A stretch of DNA of 34,972 nucleotides. Origin: an uncultured Lachnospiraceae bacterium. Its GTDB lineage: Bacteria; Bacillota; Clostridia; Lachnospirales; Lachnospiraceae. The DNA lies in NCBI GenBank assembly GCA_947626395.1, contig CANQRU010000037.1, forward strand, positions 1 to 34,972, written 5' to 3'. The position numbers and the translations under genes were made by a program. Every line of letters begins with the position of its first letter. The first letter of the stretch is position 1. The notes beneath the pieces are model-generated. The model was given only the letters and a program-made list of their open reading frames with translations. It made no database searches and was not told where the DNA came from. Of this stretch, positions 16,701-25,345 are shown in pieces.

Positions 16701-19700
16701 AGAAGCGGACGGTATGGATCTGGAATCGATGGTGAGATCTTACCGGGCAAGGTATGAGCAGGTCGGCCAGACTCTTTCCAGGGAAGAAATCATGGAGGAG
16801 ATCGTGGCCAATGCGACGGAGCGTTTCCTGAATGATCCGGAGTATGTAGATAAGATCGCGGGGGAGAATCGGAGCCTGGGAAGGAAGATTCTGGATTTCA
16901 TCAATGACGTGATCGATGCGATCAAGAGCCTTATTCGTACGGAAGCGGGCGGCACCAGGGCGGCGCGTGCGTTGGAATCGGACCTGGATCACCTGGAAGA
17001 ATGCCGGGAGCTTTGGATGCAGGGGCTGGAGGAAGCCGGCGAGAGGTATGCGTCGGGGATGGAGCTGAAAGAAAGGTCTGAAGGGACGGACGAGCGGTTT
17101 AAGCTGGCGAGGCCGGACCAGGTGACAGACGAACAGATCGAGGAGAATTACCAGTCCGTGCGGGAGATGGAGCCGGTGGCGGAGCTGACCGGGGAGGAGT
17201 TTGCAAAAGCGGATGGAACAATTAAGGAACAGGTTGGACGGTTCTTTGACAGCATAGGGAATGTGGCACATAACGATGTGGTAGGTGATGTGATTCTGAA
17301 TCTGGAAAGCATACGTGATGATATCGCGCATGGCGTATCCAGAAATAAGGTGGCATCCTATATGGCGGTTCCTGATGTGATCCGGAACGGGCATGTATTG
17401 GATTATAGCGGCCAGCGAGTTGTTATGGGAGCCAAGGTAATAATGGGAGGGGAGGAATACTTTGAACTGTGTATTGCCACGGTGAACCAGGAGAACCGGC
17501 TGTACCTGCATGAAGTCTGCGCAGTCAAAACGGATGAGAATGCGCCGTTCTGGACTAAGGCGGCCAAAAGCCGGAGACTTAGCGGGGCTTCTCACCCGTC
17601 TCCTATGAGTATATTCAAAAAGCTTATTTTTGTCAATGCCACGGGAGAAAATAGTGATGCGAAGGTTTTCCGTTATCAACTGGAGAACGTGGATGCAGAT
17701 GGAAATGAGATGAGCCGGGAGCAGGAGGAGTATTTCCGGAATTCTAAGGTGAGGGATAAAAACGGAAGGCTGCTGGTGATGTACCATGGGACGCCGGACG
17801 CCAGTTTTACGGAATTCCGGGAAGGTACATATTTCACACAGAACAAGGCCTATGCGGACGGATACCAGGCTCCTGGGGCGAGCATGCTGACAAAGAAGCA
17901 GTCGGCGCCGAATCCTGGGACATATAAGGTATATCTGAACATAGAAAAGCCGTTTGATACGAGAATTCCGGCGGTGAGGAAAGTATGGGACACCATGTTT
18001 TACAGAAAATGGGGAACCGGTACGCCTCTGCAGGACAGCGGACTTCCGGACTGGACGGACGGCACGGATATCCAGGAGTTCATCGAGGAGGAAGGACTTG
18101 ATTATGATGGGATCGTACTGGACGAAGGCGGGTATTATGACAGGAACGGCGGGCTGATGAAGCGCGGGGAATCCTATATGATCATGAGCGCAGAACAGGT
18201 AAAAAATATTGATAATAAGAGGCCGACGCGGAACAGGGATATCCGTTATCAGTTGGACGGCGTGGATGTGGAGGAGATGGAGGACAAGAATCTTGTGGCC
18301 ATCCATAACCTGTCCGAGGAGAGGCTGCTGAATAACCTGGAGCTGGGCGGTTTCCCGGCGCCGAGCATCGCGATCGGGAAAGCGGATGTCGGTCATGAGG
18401 GGTATGGGGATATCTCTGTTGTGTTCCGGAAGGAAACGATAGATCCGGCGGATCGGAGAAACCATGTGTTCAGTGCCGACGCGTATACGCCGAGGTTTCC
18501 GCAGATCGACTATGCGGTGAATGAGGGTGAGGCGAAGAAGCTGGCGGACCGATTTGGAATGAGCGAGGGTTACCTGGAAGCAAATGTACTGGACGGGGGC
18601 GATCCTGAGCGCGCGGCGAAAAGGATGGAGGACCTGCGTGAGGTAAGGGAGACTTACATCCGGGAAAAAGGGATCAAGGTGGAGCCGGTGGCGCATATGC
18701 CTTCGATGTCTTATATCAATGGTGGAAATGGGGTAAAGCAGTTTTTATCCAGGACGGATGTGACGTTTGACGGCATTCTCCGGGATGCGGATATGCGCAG
18801 TGCGTATGTTGCGAGCGCAGTACAGGGACTGAAGCAGGATGTGGCGTCGAAAAGGACGGATACACTTAACAGGAGGCTGGACAGGTGCCTGACAGACCAG
18901 GAGGAATATGATAAGAACCAGAAACTATTTGAAAAGGATATGCGTGTCGCCAGGGGAGAAGCGCAGCCGCAGCTGGATCAATACAGTTATGAGGAAGGCG
19001 TCAATAACGCGATCGGGGAGCACCGGGCGGATTACCAGAAATATGTCCGTGATCTGCTTGCGCCGGCCTTCGGGGACAGGTATATCCGGAACAGCCGGGA
19101 GAAGCTGACCAGCAGCGGCAGTAGCAGGAGCTTCCGGGAGCTGCATTACCCGTACACACTGGAAAATATTGTACGTGCGATGAATGAAGGCGAAGGGATT
19201 AAGAACCGGGAGTCCGGTCTGATGACCGGTGCCGGAGAGATCCGAGCAGCCGTTTCCAGAGAACTGGGAAGCATAGAGGATATCCGGAGTGAGAGCGCCA
19301 GAATCCAGAACATTTCTGACGAGGAGATCGGGAAGATTTATGGAGAAATGGATCGAATGATGTTGGAAATTACGCGGCGCTTATCATCGATGGATGGGAA
19401 TGAAAACCAATTCATAGCGATGGATAATGCATCCGGTATACTGGTAGAGGCGTATGGTGCAGGGAAGACGAGACAGAGGATCAGGAGAGTCATCGAAGGA
19501 TATTATGGGAAGATCCCGGATGAGCTGATGGACCGCATCATGCAGCTGAGGGAGTACGCGGCGCAGATCCCGGTGAAGTATTTCGAGGCGAAGCCAATGC
19601 GGCCGATCGGTATGGATGAGGTGGCGGCCGTGGTGCTGCCGGAGACGTCGAGCGAGACCCTGAAGGAGAGGCTGTTAGAAGCAGGCGTGAAGACGGTGGA

Positions 19701-22700
19701 GTACGATCCGGATGAACCGGGGGCGCGGAAGCGCGCTGTGAACGATCTGAAAGGCGTGCGTTTCCAGCTGGAGGATGTGGACGATTATGAGGCGCAGATC
19801 AATGACCTGCTCCATGAGAATGAGGAGCTGCGGTCGGCGAATGAGATGCTGAAGCGGGAATTTGAACTGACATCGAAGGATGCGCTCCGGCAGGAGGATA
19901 TCCATAAGGTAACAGGGAAGATCCTGAAAAAGTATAACAGTGGCCTGGATCAAGGTACCCTGGACCGGAATGTGGGGAAACTGTATGAGTATATCCGGAG
20001 CTCTGAGCAGGTGGACGGCCGGGAACTGTCGCAGGTGGCGGCCGATATCGGACGCAGTATCCTGATGCAGTCAAAACAGAAGGATACGACTTTTACAGAG
20101 CAGTATAAAGAGCTTAGAAATTATATTAAAAACAGCCCTGTCATGATCTCAGAGCAGGATCGTAAGGACCTGGCAGCGGCTGGCGGCTACAATGAATTCC
20201 GAAAGAAGTATTTCGGGAAGATAAAGCTGGGCAATAAGGGAATGTCTGTGGACAGTTTCTATGAACAGCTGAATGAGATGGATCCGAATTGGTTTAATCT
20301 CGATATCACTCATCCGGCGGACAGGCTGATGACGATTGCAGGTTTCCTGGACGCGACGGACGCCCAGGTAAGGAATCCGTATCATGCCAACATGGATGAA
20401 ATGTCGTACATGGTTGGACAGGAGCTGCTGGAGGCGTATTTTGACGTACGTTCCCCGAAGCCTACGTTTGCGGACAGGCAGGCACAGGAAGCGGATAGGA
20501 TCCGTAGGGACTACAGTCGGAAGATGGCAGAATATAAAAGGAAGATCAGCAACCGATATGAGGCGATTCTGGCGGAGCGGGACCGGGATATGGCCAGAAC
20601 GAAAGATGCCCATGCCCAGGAGCTGCTGGCGCAGAAGGCGAAGTATGAGAAGCAGATCCAGTTGAGGAGGGAGTCGCTGCAGAAGCGGGAAGCGAAGACC
20701 CGGATCATCCGGGAAGTGAACACTATGCGGAAGTGGCTGCTGTCCCCGACGGACACGAAGCATGTACCGCAGCAGCTCCGGACGGTGATGGCGGATTTCC
20801 TGGGATCCATTGATTTTTCCTCGAAGGAGGATATCAACGGGGTACAGACGCAGAGGACACAGCTGTGGCTGGAGGCGAAAGCTGCGTTTGACCAGATCGC
20901 CAATGCTGGAGGAATGATGACGGATGATGAGGGAAATGTCCGTTATCTGGATCTGGATCCGGATCTGCAGGAGCGGTTCGGGGAGATTGCAGGGAAGGTG
21001 AAGAACCTGGACAAGCTGGAGAACCTGGATTCCTATACCCTGGAGGAGGTTTATAAGACGGTACTTGCGATGAAGAAGGCTGTTACCGAGGTGGATGCCA
21101 TGAAGAGTAACGCCAGGTATCGGAAAACGAGCATTCTGGCAGATGAAGTATTTGAAAACCTGGATGGAAGGAAGACGAAAACGGAGTATACGAAATGGGC
21201 CGGAATGCCGGGGAAGCTGTTAAATTATGATATGGTGGATCCGCTGACAATGTTTAACCGGATGGGGCCGGCTTTCGGTACCCTGTATGATTCCCTGAGG
21301 AATGGACTGGATAAGAAGACGCAGCTTCTGAAAGAAGCGGAGGATTATTTCCGGAATGCGATGGAAGAGAATGGTTTCGCGGAGAAGGATGTGAGGAAAC
21401 TGACCGGAATGAATGCGGATGTGAAGGAGTTTTCACTGCCACAGGGGAAACTGAAGCTGTCCGTGGCACAGATCATGTCCCTGTACGAGCTGGACAAGCG
21501 CGGCCAGGCGCAGAAGCACATCTATGACCGGGCCGGCGGGATCAGGCCGGCGGATCGGCAGACAGGCTTTTCGGCCGGAAAGGACGGCGTAAGGCTGCCT
21601 AAGCTGGACAGGGCAGAGAAACCGCTGCGGGTATCGAAGGAACAGGTAAGGATGATCACGGACACGCTGACGCCGGAGCAGAAACGGCTTGCAGATGCTA
21701 TGCAGCAGTTTATGGGGGACAGGGCTGCAGCGTGGGGGAACGAGGTTTCTATGGAGATGTACGGGTATGAGAAATTCACTGCGAGGAATTACTTCCCGAT
21801 CCGGACAGATCAGAATTATGTGTTCCGCGATGAAAATGGGCAGGCAGAGATCACGATCAAAAACCTTGGAATGACCAAGAGTACTAATGCGCACGCGAAC
21901 AATCCGATCATTATAGAGGATATCTTCGATGTGTTTACGCGCCAGGCAGACCAGATGAGCAGTTATAACGCCTATGTGCTGCCGCTATCGGATCTGCATA
22001 AGGTTATGAATTATAAGGATATGCGGGGCAATGCCGGTGGCGCCAGCATCCAGGATGAGCTGCAGAGGGTCTTTGGGAAAGACGGCAGGGATTATATTGA
22101 CAAGCTGGTGAAGGATATCAACGGGAGTGTACAGGGAGAGAAGGGAGGCGTCAGCGATATGTTGCTGTCGAACTTCAAAGCGGCCAGCGTAGCCGGTAAC
22201 CTGCGCGTTGCGATCCAGCAGCCTACAGCCATTGCCAGGGCGTACGCAGAGATCGACCTGAAATACCTTGCGAAAGGGACGGCGACGCCGGGAAAAGGAA
22301 AATGGGATCTGATATGCAGGTACGCTCCGATCGCACAGTGGAAGGACTGGGGATTTTACAGGATGCAGACATCCCGGCAGATGAAGGACATCCTGACGGG
22401 CTCTGACAGTGCGAAGCAGAGGTTTGTAAACCGAACGATGATACTGGCGGAAAAGGGGGATCAGGTGGCCTGGGAACGGCTGTGGAACGCCTGTGAGGCT
22501 GAGTGTCAGGAAAAGCATCCGGAACTGGAGAAGGGAAGCGAGGATTTCTACAGGAGAGTAGGAAAGCGGTTCTCGGGTATCGTGGACCGGACGCAGGTCG
22601 CAGATTCGATCCTGCACCGGACACAGATCATGAGGAATACAAACGGGCTTGTGAAGATGGCGACCAGCTTCATGGGTGAGCCGCTGAAATCCTACAACAT

Positions 22701-23727
22701 GCTTTACCGGGCGGCGATGGAGCTGAACGACGCGGCCGCGGAGATCCGCACGAACGGAAAGAGTGAGGCAGGCAGCAGGAAGGAAACTGACGCCGGAAGG
22801 AAACTGGCGAGGGCCGGTGTGGCATTTGTGGCCAACGCAGGTCTTACCGCGCTTGCGGCGTCGGTAATGGATGCAATGCGGGATTCGGACAGGGATAAGG
22901 ACTGGCTGGAGAAGTACCGGGAGAATGTGCGTCAGAATTTCCTGGACAATATCAATATGCTGAATAACATCCCGTATGTGAAGGAGATCCCGTCCATCAT
23001 TAAAGGCTACACGCCGACCCGATCAGATCTGTCCGCGTTCACGGACATATATAATGTCTGTAAAAAGTGGGAGAAATTCTATGCAGGTACGAGTAAGCAG
23101 ACATTTCAGTCTATGATAATGGAGACAGCCCAGGCGGCCAGCAAGATCACCGGGATCCCGGTTAAGAGTATTGTAAGGGACGCGACGGCGCTTCTGGACA
23201 CGGCTTTTAACGCTGCCGGCGGGGAGGCGGATTACCTGTGGATACGGCAGCAGTACGCCATCGGAGCAAAGGGAAACCGCAGGATGTATGCTGACATGAT
23301 TCTGGACAGCGAGGAGCGCGGAGATAATAAGCTGGCGCAGCAGATCCGGGAGGATCTATTGGAAGCGGGGGTCTCCGAGGATGACATCAACGACAGCATA
23401 AACAGCGCCGTAAATGCCAGGATCGAAGATGAAGTGGACATCATAGGGGCGGCTGAGGCATATGACGCGTACAATAAGGAATCCGTGAACGTTTTCAAAG
23501 GGGAGATTGATAAATATATTTATTACAAAAAGAAGGCCGGATGGGATGAGGATAAATGCCTGAAGCAGATCCGGACGAACCTGACAAATGAGTACAAGCC
23601 AAAATGGAAGGCAGCAAAGACCAAGGAGGAAAAGGAGGCCATTATAAAAAAGTGTAAGTCATTCTTTTATAATGGGGACAGTATCTATAAGGATTATGAT
23701 TTTGAGAGATACTGGAAGAACGAGTGA
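13726..23727 (+). CDS. Giant polyvalent virion protein (3,333 residues): metalloprotease, nuclease-fold-like and ADP-ribosyltransferase-like domains
   Basis: One reading frame of 10 kb, about 40% of the visible prophage. Domains in order: basic start (1-110); Gly/Ala-rich hydrophobic segments near 200, 360-400 and 510-535, possibly membrane-active; a repetitive low-complexity stretch (about 640-800); a zincin-like protease with HELTH at 966-970 and a Glu near 1024-1025; an LPD3-like domain (about 1146-1315); an ART-PolyVal-like domain with YHGTP at 1353-1357 and an EGLDYDGIVLDEGG end; another polyvalent-type domain (NLVAIHNLSEERLL at 1522 on); a coiled coil from about 2020; and a C-terminal part with an LPD22-like region and one more hydrophobic helix near 3024. 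This is the layout of polyvalent proteins thought to enter the host with phage DNA and act on host targets. Individual domain calls are by motif memory only. Confidence 0.8.
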   Translation: MAGTKKTAKDTLIRNQQKKRKEEYEKSGTVSRQSDIAGYSAQTLERYGIDSGKVLGNRSNAGSAAAGSGSGRVKSSKGDFISAYRDRTAGGTVTGTAGGTNYNNWKRGILTQEQAAQRETAATPEKTDLEFGKSSKRDIVADARKRGLAKAEAMAQEKEERKKGTTTSDGYLEYASVPGLADYLTRAEAGKATADREQRGLGTAMDLLGLSLAGPVGLAASRRLRKSEERTAGQMDETEEGIYAYLYDRYGMAAAEQYKDTLRGDLNRKYMEQLEGREKENAARNPLLSVVKDVYMAVQQPVEYIDSLGLGIADRLTGRDMLDPNSPMFTATATTGAIREGINENESLKRMVPNETVRGLLTGTGLSMAETLARLPMGNAGLAFAAGGAASSAERDALQAGAGDGQAILRGAAQGAAEALFEKVSLEGLERFKPGAVTGVRSFLKNMGKQAFTEGSEEFFTEIANTASDAAIMGELSDYNQNIRNYRQEYMDQGMSEEEADKEAKWSAFRDFLGGLGLAAAGGALSGGLMGAGAQGLSLASEYAQGRPYNPDFRDYAQGIDTDAGNFTNAKDYWQARQLQRTAEEYAARQGNGETVNPILRSRFKNDLEGYIANVAESQTRQQERQTQARSDAEELLRRYRERQMENRGAETAAGADSAFYEGNTAATTENGTAAAPAGQSAVQAVQDAVVNGRDASAEMSRQAAEQMARQAVQSSLQDEAEAYARETAAAGQQMETVEPGQLEETPVRAAEPFMDSYEGNTGVSEESGTAAAADGQTGMQGAAEQYARETAANRQRGTSRVSNEQLDLYGEDYGAEGRKAFRDAYRMNEGTDMESYYRAFARQYNVGRYNMTLSAGNQAAVAAVLTPEQMEAAYRAGARDRNAEIGYDPETYEMRGMRQGTARTGGLAEASPLASDAQKRVADAVGKRTGLKFVLTDDGEASGSYRKGEVRISVNARNFLGTTSHELTHFIKEYSPDMYQIFEDRTLGYLSEADGMDLESMVRSYRARYEQVGQTLSREEIMEEIVANATERFLNDPEYVDKIAGENRSLGRKILDFINDVIDAIKSLIRTEAGGTRAARALESDLDHLEECRELWMQGLEEAGERYASGMELKERSEGTDERFKLARPDQVTDEQIEENYQSVREMEPVAELTGEEFAKADGTIKEQVGRFFDSIGNVAHNDVVGDVILNLESIRDDIAHGVSRNKVASYMAVPDVIRNGHVLDYSGQRVVMGAKVIMGGEEYFELCIATVNQENRLYLHEVCAVKTDENAPFWTKAAKSRRLSGASHPSPMSIFKKLIFVNATGENSDAKVFRYQLENVDADGNEMSREQEEYFRNSKVRDKNGRLLVMYHGTPDASFTEFREGTYFTQNKAYADGYQAPGASMLTKKQSAPNPGTYKVYLNIEKPFDTRIPAVRKVWDTMFYRKWGTGTPLQDSGLPDWTDGTDIQEFIEEEGLDYDGIVLDEGGYYDRNGGLMKRGESYMIMSAEQVKNIDNKRPTRNRDIRYQLDGVDVEEMEDKNLVAIHNLSEERLLNNLELGGFPAPSIAIGKADVGHEGYGDISVVFRKETIDPADRRNHVFSADAYTPRFPQIDYAVNEGEAKKLADRFGMSEGYLEANVLDGGDPERAAKRMEDLREVRETYIREKGIKVEPVAHMPSMSYINGGNGVKQFLSRTDVTFDGILRDADMRSAYVASAVQGLKQDVASKRTDTLNRRLDRCLTDQEEYDKNQKLFEKDMRVARGEAQPQLDQYSYEEGVNNAIGEHRADYQKYVRDLLAPAFGDRYIRNSREKLTSSGSSRSFRELHYPYTLENIVRAMNEGEGIKNRESGLMTGAGEIRAAVSRELGSIEDIRSESARIQNISDEEIGKIYGEMDRMMLEITRRLSSMDGNENQFIAMDNASGILVEAYGAGKTRQRIRRVIEGYYGKIPDELMDRIMQLREYAAQIPVKYFEAKPMRPIGMDEVAAVVLPETSSETLKERLLEAGVKTVEYDPDEPGARKRAVNDLKGVRFQLEDVDDYEAQINDLLHENEELRSANEMLKREFELTSKDALRQEDIHKVTGKILKKYNSGLDQGTLDRNVGKLYEYIRSSEQVDGRELSQVAADIGRSILMQSKQKDTTFTEQYKELRNYIKNSPVMISEQDRKDLAAAGGYNEFRKKYFGKIKLGNKGMSVDSFYEQLNEMDPNWFNLDITHPADRLMTIAGFLDATDAQVRNPYHANMDEMSYMVGQELLEAYFDVRSPKPTFADRQAQEADRIRRDYSRKMAEYKRKISNRYEAILAERDRDMARTKDAHAQELLAQKAKYEKQIQLRRESLQKREAKTRIIREVNTMRKWLLSPTDTKHVPQQLRTVMADFLGSIDFSSKEDINGVQTQRTQLWLEAKAAFDQIANAGGMMTDDEGNVRYLDLDPDLQERFGEIAGKVKNLDKLENLDSYTLEEVYKTVLAMKKAVTEVDAMKSNARYRKTSILADEVFENLDGRKTKTEYTKWAGMPGKLLNYDMVDPLTMFNRMGPAFGTLYDSLRNGLDKKTQLLKEAEDYFRNAMEENGFAEKDVRKLTGMNADVKEFSLPQGKLKLSVAQIMSLYELDKRGQAQKHIYDRAGGIRPADRQTGFSAGKDGVRLPKLDRAEKPLRVSKEQVRMITDTLTPEQKRLADAMQQFMGDRAAAWGNEVSMEMYGYEKFTARNYFPIRTDQNYVFRDENGQAEITIKNLGMTKSTNAHANNPIIIEDIFDVFTRQADQMSSYNAYVLPLSDLHKVMNYKDMRGNAGGASIQDELQRVFGKDGRDYIDKLVKDINGSVQGEKGGVSDMLLSNFKAASVAGNLRVAIQQPTAIARAYAEIDLKYLAKGTATPGKGKWDLICRYAPIAQWKDWGFYRMQTSRQMKDILTGSDSAKQRFVNRTMILAEKGDQVAWERLWNACEAECQEKHPELEKGSEDFYRRVGKRFSGIVDRTQVADSILHRTQIMRNTNGLVKMATSFMGEPLKSYNMLYRAAMELNDAAAEIRTNGKSEAGSRKETDAGRKLARAGVAFVANAGLTALAASVMDAMRDSDRDKDWLEKYRENVRQNFLDNINMLNNIPYVKEIPSIIKGYTPTRSDLSAFTDIYNVCKKWEKFYAGTSKQTFQSMIMETAQAASKITGIPVKSIVRDATALLDTAFNAAGGEADYLWIRQQYAIGAKGNRRMYADMILDSEERGDNKLAQQIREDLLEAGVSEDDINDSINSAVNARIEDEVDIIGAAEAYDAYNKESVNVFKGEIDKYIYYKKKAGWDEDKCLKQIRTNLTNEYKPKWKAAKTKEEKEAIIKKCKSFFYNGDSIYKDYDFERYWKNE
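15706..16110 (+). repeat. Imperfect internal duplication in the polyvalent gene
   Basis: The 15-base string TATGAGGGAAATACC occurs at 15706 and 15997, 291 bases (97 codons) apart. In both copies it is followed by an E-N/S-G-T-A-A-A motif and later by a YARETAA motif. The region is low in complexity and probably a flexible linker that grew by duplication. Confidence 0.6.
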
Positions 23728-23730
23728 TCA

Positions 23731-23764
23731 GAAAGGGGTGGGGGAGATTCTCCCGCCCTTTTGC
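23731..23764 (+). terminator. Possible weak intrinsic terminator after the polyvalent gene
   Basis: GGGAG...CTCCC with further G/C pairing outside and a run of T at 23759-23762. The stem has a bulge and a G-T pair, so it is imperfect. It may lower, rather than stop, transcription into the lysis genes. Confidence 0.4.
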
Positions 23765-23801
23765 TATGATGGAGTCAGGAACACCGGAGAGGAGGCAGAC
23801 G

Positions 23802-24140
23802 ATGGATGATCAGGACATAGTGGAGAAACTTGCACGGATCGATGAGAGGGCAAGGAGCAACACCCACAGGCTTGACAAGCTGGAGCCGGTGGTGGATGAA
23901 CTGCACAACATGGGGAAGGCCATGGTGGAAATGTCGGCGGAGATGAAGCACCAGAAGGAAACGCTGGACAGGATCGACGGGAAGATCGAACAGATCGGCG
24001 GGAAGGTGGAGCAGATCGAGAAGGAGCCGGCAGCGCGCTGGAACAATATGACGCGGACGATCTTTACGACGATCGTGTCTACCGTGGCGGGAGCGCTTGC
24101 GACGGGGCTGGTGGTCCTGCTGGCGCAGTACATACACTAA
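23802..24140 (+). CDS. XhlA-like membrane-anchored lysis accessory protein
   Basis: 112 residues: a charged coiled coil (about 1-75, with repeated heptads such as LDRIDGKIEQIGGKVEQIEKE) and a single C-terminal transmembrane helix (TIFTTIVSTVAGALATGLVVLLA, about 85-108). This is the architecture of XhlA/hemolysin-type proteins that work with holin and amidase in Firmicute prophages. ATG 23802 was chosen because GGAGG lies at 23790-23794; the longer frame from 23724 has no ribosome site. The holin gene follows after 12 bases. Confidence 0.75.
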   Translation: MDDQDIVEKLARIDERARSNTHRLDKLEPVVDELHNMGKAMVEMSAEMKHQKETLDRIDGKIEQIGGKVEQIEKEPAARWNNMTRTIFTTIVSTVAGALATGLVVLLAQYIH

Positions 24141-24152
24141 AGGAGGAAGAAC

Positions 24153-24362
24153 ATGGAAAAGAAAGGAGCGGAAAACGTGCTGGACAGAATATCAAAACTG
24201 ATAGATGTCAAGTCGATTATGACGCTGGTTCTGACAGGGGGATTCATCGGACTGACTATTACTGGGCAGATTTCGGGGGATCAGTACCTGACCATTTATA
24301 CGGCGATCATCGGCTTTTACTTTGGGACCCAGATGCAGAAGAAAGCGGATAAAGCGGAATAG
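24153..24362 (+). CDS. Holin
   Basis: 69 residues with two hydrophobic helices, about 20-38 (SIMTLVLTGGFIGLTITGQ) and 44-60 (YLTIYTAIIGFYFGTQ), and a charged C-terminal tail (MQKKADKAE). Size, topology and position between the XhlA-like gene and the amidase are those of a holin, which opens the membrane so that the amidase reaches the wall. GGAGG precedes the ATG. Confidence 0.75.
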   Translation: MEKKGAENVLDRISKLIDVKSIMTLVLTGGFIGLTITGQISGDQYLTIYTAIIGFYFGTQMQKKADKAE

Positions 24363-24384
24363 GAAAAGGAAGGGGAGATATGAT

Positions 24385-25260
24385 ATGAAGATCTGTTTGG
24401 ATGCCGGCCATTATGGCAAGTATAACCAGAGCCCGTGTAATTCGGCATATTATGAGAGCGATATGGTGTGGAAGCTGCACCTGTTGCTTAAGAAGCGGCT
24501 GGAGGAGTACGGCGTCACGGTCATCACGACGCGGCCGAACCAGGAGACGAACCGGGCGCTGTATGACCGCGGGGCGGCGTCGGCTGGATGCGGCCTGTTC
24601 CTGTCGCTGCATAGTAATGCGGTAGGAAGCGGACGGAATGATACGATTGATTATCCTGCCGCCTACTGTGCGATTAACCACAGTGCAGATGATATTGCCG
24701 CAAAGCTGGCCGCGTGCGTGGAAGCTGTGATGCAGACGAAGCAGGAAGGCCGCATTGAGCATGTACCGGGGAAGAACGGCGATTATTACGGGGTTGTCCG
24801 TGGGGCGACGGCCGTAGGGACGCCGGGGCTGATCCTGGAGCATTCGTTCCATACCAACGCAAGATCGACGGCCTGGCTGATGGACGACGGCAACCTGGAG
24901 AAAATGGCTCAGGCGGAGGCGGATGTGATCGCACTGCATTATGGCCTCACGAAGCAGCAGGCGCAGCGGCCAGCTGGCTGGTACGAGGATGAAAAAGGCT
25001 GGTGGTACCAGAATGAGGACGGGACTTATCCGAAAGGGTGCTGGGCGTGGCTGCGGGAGGCAACAGGCGGCACTGAGGGCTGGTATCTTTTTGATGATGC
25101 CGGGTATATGCTGACCGGGGCGCAGATCGCACCGGACGGAAAGATGTATTACCTCTGTGAGGCGCCTGGTATCCACGAGGGACAGTGCATGGTCACGAAT
25201 GACCAGGGAGTTCTGCGGATTGCAGAATATGACATGGAAAGGCGAAGATATAAGCTGTAG
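24385..25260 (+). CDS. N-acetylmuramoyl-L-alanine amidase (endolysin) with C-terminal wall-binding repeats
   Basis: A 291-residue endolysin that cuts the bond between muramic acid and the stem peptide. The Amidase_3 domain covers about 1-190, with metal ligands His9 (DAGH), Glu24 and His76 (LSLHSNA) and catalytic Glu152 (LILEHSFHTN). The C terminus (about 195-291) carries choline-binding-type repeats, GWYEDEKGWWYQNEDGTYPKG and GWYLFDDAGYMLTG, for wall attachment. ATG 24385 starts right at the conserved KICLDAGH strand and has GGGGAG upstream; longer frames overlap the holin. It is the last phage gene before the host junction. Confidence 0.88.
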   Translation: MKICLDAGHYGKYNQSPCNSAYYESDMVWKLHLLLKKRLEEYGVTVITTRPNQETNRALYDRGAASAGCGLFLSLHSNAVGSGRNDTIDYPAAYCAINHSADDIAAKLAACVEAVMQTKQEGRIEHVPGKNGDYYGVVRGATAVGTPGLILEHSFHTNARSTAWLMDDGNLEKMAQAEADVIALHYGLTKQQAQRPAGWYEDEKGWWYQNEDGTYPKGCWAWLREATGGTEGWYLFDDAGYMLTGAQIAPDGKMYYLCEAPGIHEGQCMVTNDQGVLRIAEYDMERRRYKL

Positions 25261-25299
25261 AAAGCCTTGACAGAAGACAAATAATGTTGTAATGTTAGT

Positions 25300-25340
25300 C
25301 TTAAGCGGATGCCTGATTTTTGCTCAGACACCCGCTTAAG
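25300..25340. terminator. Inverted repeat between converging phage and host genes
   Basis: A stem of 17 bases per arm with two mismatches, CTTAAGCGGATGCCTGA against the complement of TCAGACACCCGCTTAAG, closes a short T-rich loop. It lies between the amidase (plus) and cotJC' (minus) and could terminate both. No strong T run follows on either strand, so confidence is moderate. Confidence 0.55.
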
Positions 25341-25345
25341 TGTTG

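Noticed and set aside
16699-18696. Long minus-strand open frame (665 codons) inside the polyvalent gene
   Set aside because: It is a shadow of the plus-strand coding sequence; its product is compositionally odd (Arg, His, Leu, Ile rich) with no ribosome site.
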